Source of the DNA: Streptosporangium amethystogenes | GTDB lineage: Bacteria > Actinomycetota > Actinomycetes > Streptosporangiales > Streptosporangiaceae | Direction: 5' to 3' | Length of the DNA stretch: 64,000 nucleotides | Assembly (NCBI RefSeq): GCF_000721075.1 | Contig: NZ_JOEQ01000010.1 | Location: 62,001 to 126,000 of the forward strand | Part shown: positions 17,515 through 26,543 of the stretch, piece by piece | Numbering within the stretch: position 1 is the first letter of the stretch | How the letters are laid out: the number at the start of each line of letters is the position of its first letter | Notes under the pieces: model-generated | What the model saw: the letters and a program-made list of their open reading frames with translations, nothing else | Told to the model about the DNA's origin: nothing | Databases searched by the model: none | Program-made: the position numbers and the translations under genes

Positions 17515-17627
17515 CTACATCCTTCCAGCGGGGGAGACCTCGACTTTAGTCACGGGACGGAGTGCTTAACGTGTTCACGACCGGCCCGTCCCGGTGCCGC
17601 GGACCTGGCCGACGTCGTGCGGGACGG

Positions 17628-17981
17628 CTAGTCGTCGCGGTTGGCGGTCTCGGGAGAGAAGGCGGGCAGGCAGATGGCCACGTACTCGGCGCCGTCCGGC
17701 CCCGAACGGTAGCGGATCCGCTCCCCCGGCTCGCAGGTGAACACCTGCCCCGCGGCGACCTCGGTGACGCCCCCGTCGTGCTCCACGATCACCGTGCCTT
17801 TGAGCACCAGGGTGTACTCGGCGAACTCCGGGGTCTGGGCGGGCTCCTCCCAGCCCGCCGGGGCGGCCATCCGCGCGATCGAGATCCGGTCGTCGCCGCT
17901 GTTGACCAGGCCGACGTACTCGTCGATCATCTTGCCGCCCGGAACGGGAATCCGCGTCGCACTGTCGATTTTGCGTACCAT
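17628..17981 (-). CDS. Cupin-domain protein
   Basis: 117 residues forming a single small cupin barrel. The core reads EYTLVLKGTVIVEHDGG, AAGQVFTCEPGERIRY and EYVAICLPAFS. The first cupin motif lacks the usual HxH histidines, so metal binding is doubtful. The glycine and proline turns fit RmlC-type fold proteins such as EutQ-like cupins. No substrate can be deduced. It lies alone between add and the lipoprotein gene on the same strand. Confidence 0.85.
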   Translation of the reverse strand: MVRKIDSATRIPVPGGKMIDEYVGLVNSGDDRISIARMAAPAGWEEPAQTPEFAEYTLVLKGTVIVEHDGGVTEVAAGQVFTCEPGERIRYRSGPDGAEYVAICLPAFSPETANRDD

Positions 17982-18016
17982 CAGACCAGTCTGTCACTGG
18001 TCACGGGGTGCGCCGT

Positions 18017-18610
18017 TCAGTGCGCGACGTCGATGATCAGCCGGTTCGGGCTCTTCTGCTCCAGCACCCGGAACGGCGCCCTGTGGTCGAGGACGATGCC
18101 CACGCTCACCACTCCCTCGAAGTCCCCCGTCTTGACCACGCTCTGCACGTTGCCGAGCTGTGCCTGGAAGATCGGCCCGCCCGTCCAGGTCGGCTTGCCC
18201 GCCCCGGAGTGCGCGACGGCGGGGCTTATCGCCAGCTGGAGGTAGGCCCCGCCCTTGACGTCGACCCGATCGCCGGAGCCGTCCTGAACGAGCTCGGGCA
18301 CCCAGCGCGCCGTGTAGCCGGGCACCTCTCCGTTCAGGTCGATCACCACCCGGTCGAACCCCTGGTGCCGGCCGAACCTGGCCCCGGTGACGGTCGGCGA
18401 GGCGACGGTGGTGCGCTCGACCTCGATCTCCTTGGTGCTCGTCGGGGGCCGTAGCCCGGCCGGCGTGGAGTTGGGCGTGGTGGTGGGCGTGATGACCACC
18501 GGGGCCGTGGCCGGGGTCCCGGAGGACGGGGGCGCGCTCTGGGTGGCCGATCCACAGCCCGCCAGCAGGAAGAGGGGGACGAGCGCGAGGGGAACGAGGG
18601 TGCGGTTCAT
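18017..18610 (-). CDS. Lipoprotein with AMIN-like domain
   Basis: 197 residues. The first 18 residues form a lipoprotein signal with lipobox LLAGC, so the protein should be anchored outside the membrane through Cys19. A Pro/Thr-rich linker (25-65) precedes a beta-sandwich domain of the AMIN-like type (RFGRHQGFDRVVIDLNGEVPGY; QLAISPAV; FEGVVSVGIVLDHRAPFRVL). Canonical AMIN domains bind peptidoglycan or localise cell-wall amidases; in this actinobacterial variant the role is unproven. It starts a short same-strand run with the cupin gene 35 bases downstream. Confidence 0.88.
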   Translation of the reverse strand: MNRTLVPLALVPLFLLAGCGSATQSAPPSSGTPATAPVVITPTTTPNSTPAGLRPPTSTKEIEVERTTVASPTVTGARFGRHQGFDRVVIDLNGEVPGYTARWVPELVQDGSGDRVDVKGGAYLQLAISPAVAHSGAGKPTWTGGPIFQAQLGNVQSVVKTGDFEGVVSVGIVLDHRAPFRVLEQKSPNRLIIDVAH

Positions 18611-19039
18611 GATGAGCCTCCTGCCCCGTTAGATGCCCGGCTCTCCGGAGAGGTTCACCCTCCGCCGTACACCTGGGCCCTGGCCCGATCGTGACAGCCT
18701 GTCGAAGGACGAGTCAAGCACCGCGATCACGACCGGACCCGCGGCGATTCGCCGCCCGGCCCGGTCCGGAGGGTCGTCAAGACCGGCGGTGCGGCACACA
18801 CCACCGGGCCTCACCACCTGTCGGCGGTGAGGTCCTCGCGTGCTCGGCGAACGGCACCCCCGGAACGGCCCGGCGGGTCCCGCGCTTTCCGGTGCCATGA
18901 TGTTCGGCGAAAGAACTGCCGGGTTCACCCGGCGGGTGAATCGCCTCCCTGCCATGGGTTCGATGTTCGAAACGATCGGGCCCACCTCCGCCGAGGGAAG
19001 TGAGATCAGGGAGCGGAGGAGTCACACGGGCGTTGGATA
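18611..19039. other. Intergenic region upstream of the lipoprotein gene
   Basis: 429 bases without a credible gene. Two short perfect inverted repeats are present: CCTCACC / GGTGAGG at 18809-18832 and TTCACCC GGC GGGTGAA at 18924-18940. The latter is a compact 17-bp palindrome and a possible regulator site. Small open frames here have no ribosome site or recognisable sequence. Confidence 0.55.
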
Positions 19040-19330
19040 TCAGCAGAGCACGACGTGCTGGTACCAGCCGACTTCGCCGAGGATGAAGGTCCGCTGCTGG
19101 CCGGCGGTGTAGGTCTTGCAGCCCGAGTCGGGTAGGGCGCCGAAATGAACGTTCAGGTTCATCGTCTTACCGCAGTTGTTCTTGATGACAATCGTGGGTT
19201 TGGTGGTATCGCGTGCCACACACGATGGCGCATAGGTTCCGTCCGCGTTCGCGGGGGTGGCGGCCAGAATGCCTCCGACCATCACACCGGCCGCGACCGC
19301 AGCCATGATTCCCGCCTTGGCCTTGCGCAT
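19040..19330 (-). CDS. Small secreted protein with tendamistat-like cysteine spacing
   Basis: 96 residues from an ATG preceded by AAGGGGAAAG. A signal peptide (1-29, ending ANA) is followed by a 67-residue mature chain with four cysteines at 37, 53, 71 and 96. The spacing of 16, 18 and 25 closely follows tendamistat-type alpha-amylase inhibitors (16, 18, 28), which form a small beta-sandwich with two disulfides. The first loop lacks the Trp-Arg-Tyr triplet that plugs the amylase active site; the equivalent positions are Lys-Pro-Thr. Fold is therefore likely, amylase inhibition unlikely. The upstream 200 bases are notably AT-rich, as for a strongly expressed extracellular protein. Confidence 0.8.
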   Translation of the reverse strand: MRKAKAGIMAAVAAGVMVGGILAATPANADGTYAPSCVARDTTKPTIVIKNNCGKTMNLNVHFGALPDSGCKTYTAGQQRTFILGEVGWYQHVVLC

Positions 19331-19695
19331 CTTTCCCCTTAAATTGTCGTATCGCCATTACCGGCAATTCAGGAATTTCGCGCGTATTATCCAAAGCCGC
19401 GTCGAAAATATCATTGAATTACCATAGATAGACTAACGACAGAAAAGAAACCGACCAATACCACGCTAGATTGAAATTGCCGTAAACCTACGCGGTAGCC
19501 GTGACGACATTCAAACGGTCAGTAAGGTTCGCTCCACGGACGACTCGGCTATCCGGCGCTGCGGACCCCGCACGGCACACACCTGCGCCGTGCGGATGCG
19601 CCTTCGGCGCCGGTCAGCCGAGGTCGGTGACTTTACGCCTCGGCACCGGCCGCACGGATCCGCTCTGAGCCACGCGGTGGCCCGCTCCTACCGGG
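19331..19695. other. AT-rich promoter region and deoA terminator region
   Basis: The part at 19340-19520 is much more AT-rich than its neighbours and probably contains the promoter of the small secreted protein. The part at 19560-19690 is GC-rich and contains hairpins that can end the deoA transcript. I see no further gene. Confidence 0.6.
19568..19610 (-). terminator. Double hairpin downstream of deoA
   Basis: Perfect 9-bp arms 19568-19576 and 19587-19595 (CCGCACGGC and its complement) are next to a tight stem at 19598-19610 with a CTTCGG tetraloop motif. They lie about 90 bases past the deoA stop. Confidence 0.6.
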
Positions 19696-20976
19696 TCAGG
19701 CCGTGATGCGGTCGATCACCAGCGGGAGCAGGGCCGGGTCGGCGCTCTCCCCTACGGTGTAGGCGCCCTCCAGCGCGGCGAGCGCCCGCTCGAAGCGGAA
19801 GATCTCGTCGGCGTGCAGCGTCATCAGCGGCTGCCCCTCGCGGACCAGGTCCCCCGGCTTGGCATGCAGCACGATGCCCGCGCCGAACGACACCGGGTCC
19901 TCCTTGCGCTCCCGGCCCGCACCGAGCCGCCAGGCCGCCAGGCCCACGCCGTACGCGTCGAGCCTGGACAGCACACCGGACGCGGGCGCGGTGATCTCCA
20001 TGCTCTCTGTGGCCCTGGGCAGCGGGGCGTCCGGGTCGCCGCCCTGGGCGGAGATCATCCGGCGCCAGGCGTCCATCGCCGAGCCGTCCGCGAGGGCCCG
20101 CTCGGGGTCCTTGCCCCCGGACAGGCCGGCCGCCTGGAGCATCTCCCGTGCCAGCCGTACGGTCAGCTCGACCACGTCGGCGGGGCCGCCGCCGGCGAGC
20201 ACCTCGACCGACTCGGTGACCTCCAGCGCGTTGCCCACGGTCAGGCCCAGCGGCCGGTCCATGGCGGTCAGCAGCGCGACCGTGTTGACTCCGGCGTCGG
20301 TGCCCAGCGCGACCATGGTCTCGGCCAGCTCGCGGGCCCGCTCGGGGGTCTTCATGAAGGCCCCGGAGCCGACCTTGACGTCCAGCACCAGCGCGCCGGT
20401 GCCCTCGGCGATCTTCTTCGACATGATCGAGGAGGCGATCAGCGGGATCGACTCGACCGTACCGGTGACGTCGCGGAGCGCGTACAGCTTCTTGTCGGCC
20501 GGAGCGAGCCCGTCGCCCGCCGCGCAGATGACCGCGCCGGCCTTGCCGAGCACGTCGAGCATCCCCTCGTTGGACAGGGACGCCTGCCAGCCGGGGATGG
20601 ACTCCAGCTTGTCCAGGGTGCCGCCGGTGTGGCCGAGCCCCCTGCCGGACAGCTGGGGCACGTACCCCCCGCACGCGGCGACCAGCGGAGCCAGCGGCAG
20701 TGTGATCTTGTCACCGACACCGCCGGTGGAGTGCTTGTCCGTGGTGGGCCCCGGCAGCGCCGACCAGTCCATCCGCGCCCCGGAACGGATCATGGCCTGG
20801 GTCCACTCGGCGATCTCCCGCCGGTTCATGCCGTTGAGCAGGATCGCCATCGCGAGCGCGGACATCTGCTCGTCGGCGACGACGCCCTTGGTATAGGCGT
20901 CGATCACCCAGTCGATCTGCTCGGCCGACAGCTCACCGCCGTCCCGCTTGGTGACGATGACGTTGATCGCGTCCAT
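19696..20976 (-). CDS. deoA: Thymidine (pyrimidine-nucleoside) phosphorylase
   Basis: 426 residues; splits thymidine or deoxyuridine with phosphate to base plus deoxyribose-1-phosphate. The start ATG at 20976 lies 2 bases after the cdd stop. Diagnostic motifs are DKHSTGGVGDK (phosphate binding, near residue 79), SGRGLGHTGGTLDKLE (the family signature, near 110), SSIMSKKIAEG and LDVKVGSGAFM. It is the last gene of a six-gene unit that begins with the nucleoside-binding lipoprotein gene. Cdd supplies its uridine-type substrates. Confidence 0.95.
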   Translation of the reverse strand: MDAINVIVTKRDGGELSAEQIDWVIDAYTKGVVADEQMSALAMAILLNGMNRREIAEWTQAMIRSGARMDWSALPGPTTDKHSTGGVGDKITLPLAPLVAACGGYVPQLSGRGLGHTGGTLDKLESIPGWQASLSNEGMLDVLGKAGAVICAAGDGLAPADKKLYALRDVTGTVESIPLIASSIMSKKIAEGTGALVLDVKVGSGAFMKTPERARELAETMVALGTDAGVNTVALLTAMDRPLGLTVGNALEVTESVEVLAGGGPADVVELTVRLAREMLQAAGLSGGKDPERALADGSAMDAWRRMISAQGGDPDAPLPRATESMEITAPASGVLSRLDAYGVGLAAWRLGAGRERKEDPVSFGAGIVLHAKPGDLVREGQPLMTLHADEIFRFERALAALEGAYTVGESADPALLPLVIDRITA

Positions 20977-20978
20977 GC

Positions 20979-21377
20979 TCAGGCCCCCCGGCTCAGGTTC
21001 TCGGGCCCGAAGGCGTACGGCAGGATCTCCGACATCGGCTTCGGGCCGTCGATGGTCTCCAGCAGCAGCTCGGAGCCGCCGAACTCGTACAGCAGCTGGC
21101 GGCACCTGCCGCACGGCATGAGCAGTTCCTCGTGCCCGTCGACGCAGGTGAAGGCGACCAGGCGGCCACCACCCGTGGCCTGGAGCGCGGAGACCAGCCC
21201 GCACTCGGCGCACAGTCCGATGCCGTAGGAGGCGTTCTCGACGTTGCAGCCGGACACGATCCGCCCGTCGTCCACCAGGGCGGCGGCGCCGACCGGGAAC
21301 TTCGAGTAGGGGGCATAGGCATGCCCCATGGCTCGCACGGCCTCGACCTTGAGCGCCGCCCAATCGATTGCCACCAT
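20979..21377 (-). CDS. cdd: Cytidine deaminase
   Basis: 132 residues, the size of homotetrameric cytidine deaminases. It converts cytidine or deoxycytidine to uridine forms. The zinc and proton-shuttle motifs are NVENASYGIGLCAEC (catalytic Glu in CAE) and PCGRCRQ. The start overlaps the upstream permease stop by one base (TGATG), and deoA follows after 2 bases, so uptake and catabolism are translationally linked. Confidence 0.96.
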   Translation of the reverse strand: MVAIDWAALKVEAVRAMGHAYAPYSKFPVGAAALVDDGRIVSGCNVENASYGIGLCAECGLVSALQATGGGRLVAFTCVDGHEELLMPCGRCRQLLYEFGGSELLLETIDGPKPMSEILPYAFGPENLSRGA

Positions 21378-22666
21378 CAGTGCTGTTCCCCCCGGCGGTA
21401 GCGCACGCCGTCCGCCTGGGGTGCGCGCAGGCTCTGCGAGGCCGCGGAGAGCACCAGCAGCGTCAGTACGTGCGGTGTGATGAAGACGAACTCGTTGGGC
21501 AGCTTATCGACGGTCATCCAGAGCCAGACCAGCACCACGGCGGCGAGCACGGCCGCCACCGCGGCCGTGTACTGCCTGACACCGGGCTCTCCCGCGGCCA
21601 GGCGCCTGCGGACCTCGCGGCCGGTGTAGATCAGCAGCAGCAGGGCGCCGAAGAGCAGCAGGCCGGTGACCGCCTGGGAGCTGCGGAGCTGGAGGCCGTC
21701 GGCGTAGCCGAACAGGGAGGCTCCGGCGGCGAGACCGCCGGGCCGCCAGTTACCGAAGATCATCGCTGCCAGCCCGATGAACCCCCGGCCCGCGGTCTGC
21801 CCCTCGACGTACTTGGTGGTCACGAAGACCAGGAAGACGCCGCCGAGGCCGGCCAGCGCGCCGGAGATGACCGTCGCGACGTACTTGGTCAGGTAGACGT
21901 TGACGCCCAGCGACTCCGCCGCCCACGGGTTCTCGCCACAGGAGCGCAACCGGAGTCCGAAGGAGGTGCGCCACAGGAGGAAGAACGTCAGCGGGATCAG
22001 CGCCACCGCCAGGATGACCAGGACGTTCACGTCGTGGGTGAGGCCGCGCAGGATCCCGGCCACGTCGGAGAGCAGGAACCAGTGCGTGTTCTCCAGCTTC
22101 CCGAGCAGATCGGGACCGTCGGAGAGGAGCGGCAGGCTGACGCTCGGAGCCTCCGAGGAGAGCGTGGGCGAGGAGGTGATGCCCGCGCCCTTCTCGCCCG
22201 CGGCCGTGCCCTGCGCGTACAGCACCTCGGACAGGAAGCGGGTGACGCCGGGGCCGAGAAGGTTGATCGCCACACCGCTGATGATGTGGTCGACGCCGAA
22301 CGACACGGTCGCGATCGCGTGGATCAGGCCGCCGATCGCGCCGCCGGCCAGGCCGGCGAGCAGCGCCGCGGTGGCCCCCCACTGGTAACCGGCCCATCCG
22401 GCGAACCAGGTGCCGAGCACCATCATGCCTTCGAGACCGATGTTGACGATGCCCGCGCGCTCGGCCCACAGCCCGCCGAGACCGGCCAGCCCGATGGGGA
22501 CGGCGAGCAGCAGGGCCGCCGAGAAGGTTCCCGAGGACGTGAGCTCGGGCGCATCCGCGATGACCCGCGCCAGGGAGAGCAGCAGGATGAGCACAGCCAC
22601 CCCGACGAGCGCCAGGTGGTAGCGGCGTACGCGGCGGGCTTCCGAGGATGCCACGGACGTGGTCAT
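21377..22666 (-). CDS. Nucleoside ABC transporter permease (BmpD/NupQ type)
   Basis: 429 residues, with about ten hydrophobic helices. The motif GLWAERAGIVNIGLEGMM (near residue 55-75) and SLGVNVYLTKY (the EAA-like coupling loop) identify the COG1079 group that pairs with BmpA-type binding proteins for nucleosides. The ATG at 22666 overlaps the stop of the first permease (ATGA). A long extracytoplasmic insertion near residues 140-180 is Ser/Pro-rich. A longer frame extending upstream into the other permease gene is not the real start. Confidence 0.92.
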   Translation of the reverse strand: MTTSVASSEARRVRRYHLALVGVAVLILLLSLARVIADAPELTSSGTFSAALLLAVPIGLAGLGGLWAERAGIVNIGLEGMMVLGTWFAGWAGYQWGATAALLAGLAGGAIGGLIHAIATVSFGVDHIISGVAINLLGPGVTRFLSEVLYAQGTAAGEKGAGITSSPTLSSEAPSVSLPLLSDGPDLLGKLENTHWFLLSDVAGILRGLTHDVNVLVILAVALIPLTFFLLWRTSFGLRLRSCGENPWAAESLGVNVYLTKYVATVISGALAGLGGVFLVFVTTKYVEGQTAGRGFIGLAAMIFGNWRPGGLAAGASLFGYADGLQLRSSQAVTGLLLFGALLLLIYTGREVRRRLAAGEPGVRQYTAAVAAVLAAVVLVWLWMTVDKLPNEFVFITPHVLTLLVLSAASQSLRAPQADGVRYRRGEQH

Positions 22667-23802
22667 GCGGCCACCTCTGCTCGCTGAGTGGTACCGAGTT
22701 GACGGGCGGCCCGCCGTTCCTCCTGGCGTATCGACATCCGGCTGGTGACCTCGTTGGCGATCACGACCATCAGCACGATCGAGCCCTGGATGATGGCGAC
22801 GACGGAGGGCGGGATGTCGGCGAACTGCAGGGGCGCGGACGCGCGGTCCAGGAAGCCGAAGAGCAGCGCGGCCACCGCGATGCCGGCGGGCTTGTTCCTG
22901 CCCAGCAGCGCGACCGCGATGCCGAGGAAGCCGAGGCCGGCGGTGAAGTTCGAGCCGTAGGCGTGGGTACGGCCGAGGATCTCCGGCAGACCGATCAGGC
23001 CGGCGATCGCACCGGAGAGGACCATCGCGGAGATCACCATGCGCTTGGCGTCGACGCCGGAGGCGAGAGCGGCCGGGGGGTTCAGGCCGCTGGCCTTGAC
23101 CTCGAAGCCGAACCGGGTGCGTTCGAGGACCAGCCAGATGATCACCCCGAGCAGGATCGCCACCATGAGGAAACCCCACAGGCCGCTGCGCGGAGCGGGC
23201 AGGCCGAACATCTCGAACAGGACGTTCAGGTTGGGGAACCAGGCCGATTCCGGCAGCTCGGGGGTGGACGTCGTCAGCTTCCCCGCCGTGCGTTCCCCCG
23301 CGAACGGGCCCCGGACCAGGAAGGCGGCGAGGTTGACCGCGATGTAGTTGAGCATGATCGTGGAGATCACCTCATTCACGCCCCTCGTCACCTTGAGTAC
23401 GGCGGGGATGAACGCGTAGAGGCCGCCCACCAGCATCGCGACCACGATGATCAGAGTGATCTGGATCGGTCCGGGGAGCACGAACTGGGATCCCACGAAG
23501 GCGGCGACGATCGCCGCGATCCGGTACTGCCCCTCGACACCGATGTTGAAGAGGTTCATCCGGAAGCCGATCGCGACCGCGAGTCCCGCGATGAACAGCG
23601 GGACCGCGCGGTTGAGGATGAAGGTGAGGGCGTTGACCACCTCTGGCTGGGTGTCGCCGAAGTCGAACATCGCCCCCAGCGCGGTGACCGGGCTGGCTCC
23701 GGCGGCCAGGATCGCGATGCTCGAAATTCCCATGGCGAGCAGCACGGCCACCACCGCACCCGCCACGGTCAGCAGCGTGCGTTGCAGCCTCGCGGGCATC
23801 AT
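22663..23802 (-). CDS. Nucleoside ABC transporter permease (BmpC/NupP type)
   Basis: 379 residues with about ten hydrophobic helices. The central sequence AIGFRMNLFNIGVEGQYRI is characteristic of COG4603 permeases, partners of BmpA-like binding proteins. The coupling loop is VKASGLNPPAALASGV. The start is a double ATG overlapping the ATPase stop. The cytoplasmic tail is basic (RQEERRAARQLG). Confidence 0.93.
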   Translation of the reverse strand: MMPARLQRTLLTVAGAVVAVLLAMGISSIAILAAGASPVTALGAMFDFGDTQPEVVNALTFILNRAVPLFIAGLAVAIGFRMNLFNIGVEGQYRIAAIVAAFVGSQFVLPGPIQITLIIVVAMLVGGLYAFIPAVLKVTRGVNEVISTIMLNYIAVNLAAFLVRGPFAGERTAGKLTTSTPELPESAWFPNLNVLFEMFGLPAPRSGLWGFLMVAILLGVIIWLVLERTRFGFEVKASGLNPPAALASGVDAKRMVISAMVLSGAIAGLIGLPEILGRTHAYGSNFTAGLGFLGIAVALLGRNKPAGIAVAALLFGFLDRASAPLQFADIPPSVVAIIQGSIVLMVVIANEVTSRMSIRQEERRAARQLGTTQRAEVAA

Positions 23803-25349
23803 GCCTTCTCCTCCGCGATGGCACCGGTCATGTATCCGCCGAGTTGTTCGGGGGTGACCTGGCCTGGGTCGAGGCGGGCCACCATGCGCCCGCCGTAGAT
23901 GACGTGGAGGGTGTCCGACAGGCCGATCAGCTCGTCGAGGTCCGCCGAGATCAGCAGCACCGCGAGGCCGCCCGCGCGGGCGGCGCGCAGGTGGTCCCAG
24001 ATGGCGGCCTGGGCGCCGACGTCCACCCCCCGGGTCGGATGGGCGGCGATGAGGAACTTCGGGTCGCCGCTCATCTCACGCCCGACGATCAGCTTCTGCT
24101 GGTTGCCGCCGGAGAGCGCCAGGGCGAGGGTGTCGATGCTCGGGGTACGGACGTCGTACTCGTGCACGATGCGCTCGGTGTCCTTGCGCGAGGCCGCGCG
24201 GTTCACCCAGATCCCCTTGCGGGCGGGCTTCCTGGTCTGGTGTCCGAGCACCCGGTTCTCCCACAGGGACGCCTCAAGAAGCAGCCCCTGGCGGTGCCGG
24301 TCCTCCGGGATGTAGCCGATGCCCGACTCGCGGCGGCGGAGCGTGGACCAGGCGGTGATGTCCTCCTCGGCGAGAAGGATCCGCCCGCCGTCGAGCGTCC
24401 GCAGGCCCATGATGGCCTCGATCAGCTCGGACTGGCCGTTGCCCTCGACCCCGGCGATGCCCAGAACCTCACCGGCGTGGACCGTGAAGCTGACATCGGA
24501 TAGGAGTGGTTTGGCACCCGTTCCCTGGAGTGTCGCGTCACACACGTCGAGGACGACGCGGTCGGTGACCGTGGAGTCCCTGGTCTCCGGGGTGGGCAGC
24601 TCGCTGCCGACCATCAGCTCGGCGAGCTGCCTGGCCGTCGTGGAAGCGGGATCGACGCTGGCGACGGTGGTGCCGCGCCGGATCACCGTGATGGCGTCGG
24701 CGATGCTCAGCACCTCGTCGAGTTTGTGCGAGATGAAGATGACCGTGAAGCCGTCGGCCTTGAGTTCGCGCAGGTTGGCGAAGAGCTCCTCGACCTCCTG
24801 GGGGACGAGGACGGCCGTCGGCTCGTCGAGGATGAGGACGCGCGCTCCCCGGTACAGGACCTTGAGGATCTCCACCCGCTGCCGGTCGCCGACGCCGAGT
24901 TCCTCGACCATCCGGTCGGGGTCGACCCGCAGGCCGTGATCTCCCGCGAGCTGGACGATGCGCTTGCGCGCGCCCTTCACATCCAGGACTCCGGCCTTCG
25001 CGGGCTCGGCGCCGAGGATGATGTTCTCCAGCACCGTCAGGTTGTCGGCGAGCATGAAGTGCTGGTGCACCATTCCGATGCCGGCCGCGATCGCGTCGCC
25101 GGGGGTACGGAAGGTGACCTCCTCGCCGTTGACGTAGATCTTGCCCTCGTCGGGCCGCTGCATGCCGTACAGGATCTTCATCAGCGTGGACTTGCCCGCG
25201 CCGTTCTCGCCCACGATGGCATGCACGGAACCGGCCTCGATGACGATCCGGATGTCATGGTTGGCGACGACGCCGGGAAAGCGCTTGGTGATGCCCTCCA
25301 GCTTCACCGCGGGGGGCGTCACGGCCGGGGTGTCCGAGCTCGTCGACAA
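23799..25349 (-). CDS. Nucleoside ABC transporter ATPase, two ABC domains
   Basis: 516 residues. The TTG at 25349 is preferred because CAGGAG sits 6 bases upstream; an in-frame TTG 21 bases earlier overlaps that site. Domain 1 has Walker A GENGAGKST, the signature LGVGDRQRVEI and Walker B LILDEPTAVL. Domain 2 has a degenerate P-loop (GVEGNGQSEL), the signature LSGGNQQK and a degenerate Walker B with Ala-His-Pro replacing Asp-Glu-Pro (FLIAAHPTRGVD). This asymmetry is normal for sugar- and nucleoside-type ATPases of the RbsA/NupO class. The gene follows bmpA after a hairpin-rich gap. Confidence 0.94.
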   Translation of the reverse strand: MSTSSDTPAVTPPAVKLEGITKRFPGVVANHDIRIVIEAGSVHAIVGENGAGKSTLMKILYGMQRPDEGKIYVNGEEVTFRTPGDAIAAGIGMVHQHFMLADNLTVLENIILGAEPAKAGVLDVKGARKRIVQLAGDHGLRVDPDRMVEELGVGDRQRVEILKVLYRGARVLILDEPTAVLVPQEVEELFANLRELKADGFTVIFISHKLDEVLSIADAITVIRRGTTVASVDPASTTARQLAELMVGSELPTPETRDSTVTDRVVLDVCDATLQGTGAKPLLSDVSFTVHAGEVLGIAGVEGNGQSELIEAIMGLRTLDGGRILLAEEDITAWSTLRRRESGIGYIPEDRHRQGLLLEASLWENRVLGHQTRKPARKGIWVNRAASRKDTERIVHEYDVRTPSIDTLALALSGGNQQKLIVGREMSGDPKFLIAAHPTRGVDVGAQAAIWDHLRAARAGGLAVLLISADLDELIGLSDTLHVIYGGRMVARLDPGQVTPEQLGGYMTGAIAEEKA

Positions 25350-25402
25350 TGCGTTCTCCTGAGGAGCCAACCGGCTCGCGGATCGTGATCGAGACAGGGA
25401 GA

Positions 25403-25470
25403 AGCCCGGGGGGTGCCCCCGGGCTCTCGGAAGTCGCTCCCCGTCCCCTTTTTTCGAGGGGTACGGGGAA
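25403..25470 (-). terminator. Two hairpins between bmpA and the transporter ATPase gene
   Basis: A perfect 10-bp stem (25403-25412 with 25416-25425, 3-base loop) lies downstream of a second imperfect stem (about 25440-25470, CCCCGTaCCCC with GGGGaCGGGG around an A-rich loop on the minus strand). Both follow the bmpA stop and precede the ATPase start. They probably stop or stabilise part of the transcripts so that more binding protein than transporter is made. Confidence 0.7.
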
Positions 25471-25475
25471 CGGGC

Positions 25476-26543
25476 TTACGGCTTCGAGGGAACGGTGATC
25501 GAACCGTCGACGATCTTCTTCTTGGCCTCGTCGACCTTGGCGGTGACGTCGTCGATGAAGCCACCGGAGGTGGACAGGCCGACGCCGTCGACCTTCAGGT
25601 CGTAGATGGCGTTGGTGCCGCCCTTGGCGCCACCCTGGAACGCCTTGATGAACTCGAACACGCCGACGTCGACCCGCTTGAGCATCGAGGTCATGATGAC
25701 CTTCTTGAGGTCGGCCTCCTTGACCGTCTCGTACTGGTCGGAGTCGACGCCGATGGCCTGCTTGCCCGCGGCGGCGGCGGCCTGGAAGACACCCAGGCCG
25801 GAGTCACCGGAGGCGTGGTAGACGATGTCCGCGCCGTCCTGGTACATCTTCTCCGCGGCGATCTTGCCCTTGTCCGGGGCCTTGAAGCCGCTGAAGTCGC
25901 CGTCCGGGGTCAGGTACTTGATGTCGATCTTGACGTCCGACTTGACCGACTTGGCACCGGCCTCGAACCCGGCCTGGAACTTCTTGATCAGGTCGTTCTC
26001 GACGCCGCCGACGAACCCGAGGTGGTTCGACTTGCTCTTCTCGGCAGCCGCCACGCCCGCGAGGTAGGAGCCCTGCTCCTCGGCGAAGAGCAGACCGGTC
26101 ACGTTCGGCCCGTTGGAGGCCGAGTCGACCACCGCGAACTGGAGGTCGGGGAACTCGGTGGCGACCTTCTGGATGTCCTCGCCGTAGGCGAAGCCGACAC
26201 CGACGATCGGGTTGTAGCCCGCTTCGGCCAGCTGGCGGAGCAGCTCGCCGCGGTTGGAGCCGTCGGCCGCCGGGCTGAGGTCCTTGATCTCGGCGCCGAG
26301 TTCCTTCTGCGCGCGCTCCAGACCGGCGTAGGCGGAGTCGTTGAAGGACTTGTCCCCGCGACCGCCGACGTCGTAGGCCAGGCCGATCTTCAGTCCAGAC
26401 GCCTGGGGTGCCTCGCTGCTCGCCCCGGAACTGGCCGCCGGGCTCGCCGTCGTATCCGTACCGCCACCACAGGCGGCCGCTGCCATGAGCATGGCACCCG
26501 CCGCGGTGACCATCGTCATCTTGCCGAACTGACTGCGGAGCAA
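25476..26543 (-). CDS. bmpA: BmpA-family nucleoside-binding lipoprotein
   Basis: 355 residues from a TTG start with GGAGGAG 5 bases upstream. The lipoprotein signal ends AMLMAAAAC. After an Ala/Ser linker the family core begins LKIGLAYDVGGRGDKSFND (near 49), continues PIVGVGFAYGEDI and ends with ADIVYHASGDSGLGVF and AIGVDSDQY. Members bind purine or pyrimidine nucleosides outside the membrane and deliver them to the two permeases and ATPase encoded downstream. Clustering with cdd and deoA strongly supports a nucleoside ligand. Confidence 0.93.
   Translation of the reverse strand: MLRSQFGKMTMVTAAGAMLMAAAACGGGTDTTASPAASSGASSEAPQASGLKIGLAYDVGGRGDKSFNDSAYAGLERAQKELGAEIKDLSPAADGSNRGELLRQLAEAGYNPIVGVGFAYGEDIQKVATEFPDLQFAVVDSASNGPNVTGLLFAEEQGSYLAGVAAAEKSKSNHLGFVGGVENDLIKKFQAGFEAGAKSVKSDVKIDIKYLTPDGDFSGFKAPDKGKIAAEKMYQDGADIVYHASGDSGLGVFQAAAAAGKQAIGVDSDQYETVKEADLKKVIMTSMLKRVDVGVFEFIKAFQGGAKGGTNAIYDLKVDGVGLSTSGGFIDDVTAKVDEAKKKIVDGSITVPSKP

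Noticed and set aside
15661..17631. Long plus-strand frame opposite adenosine deaminase
   Set aside because: Antisense to add and the PH-domain gene, with no family motifs.
18629..18985. Small frames in the gap upstream of the AMIN-like lipoprotein
   Set aside because: No ribosome site, no recognisable sequence, and they conflict with inverted repeats and promoter space.
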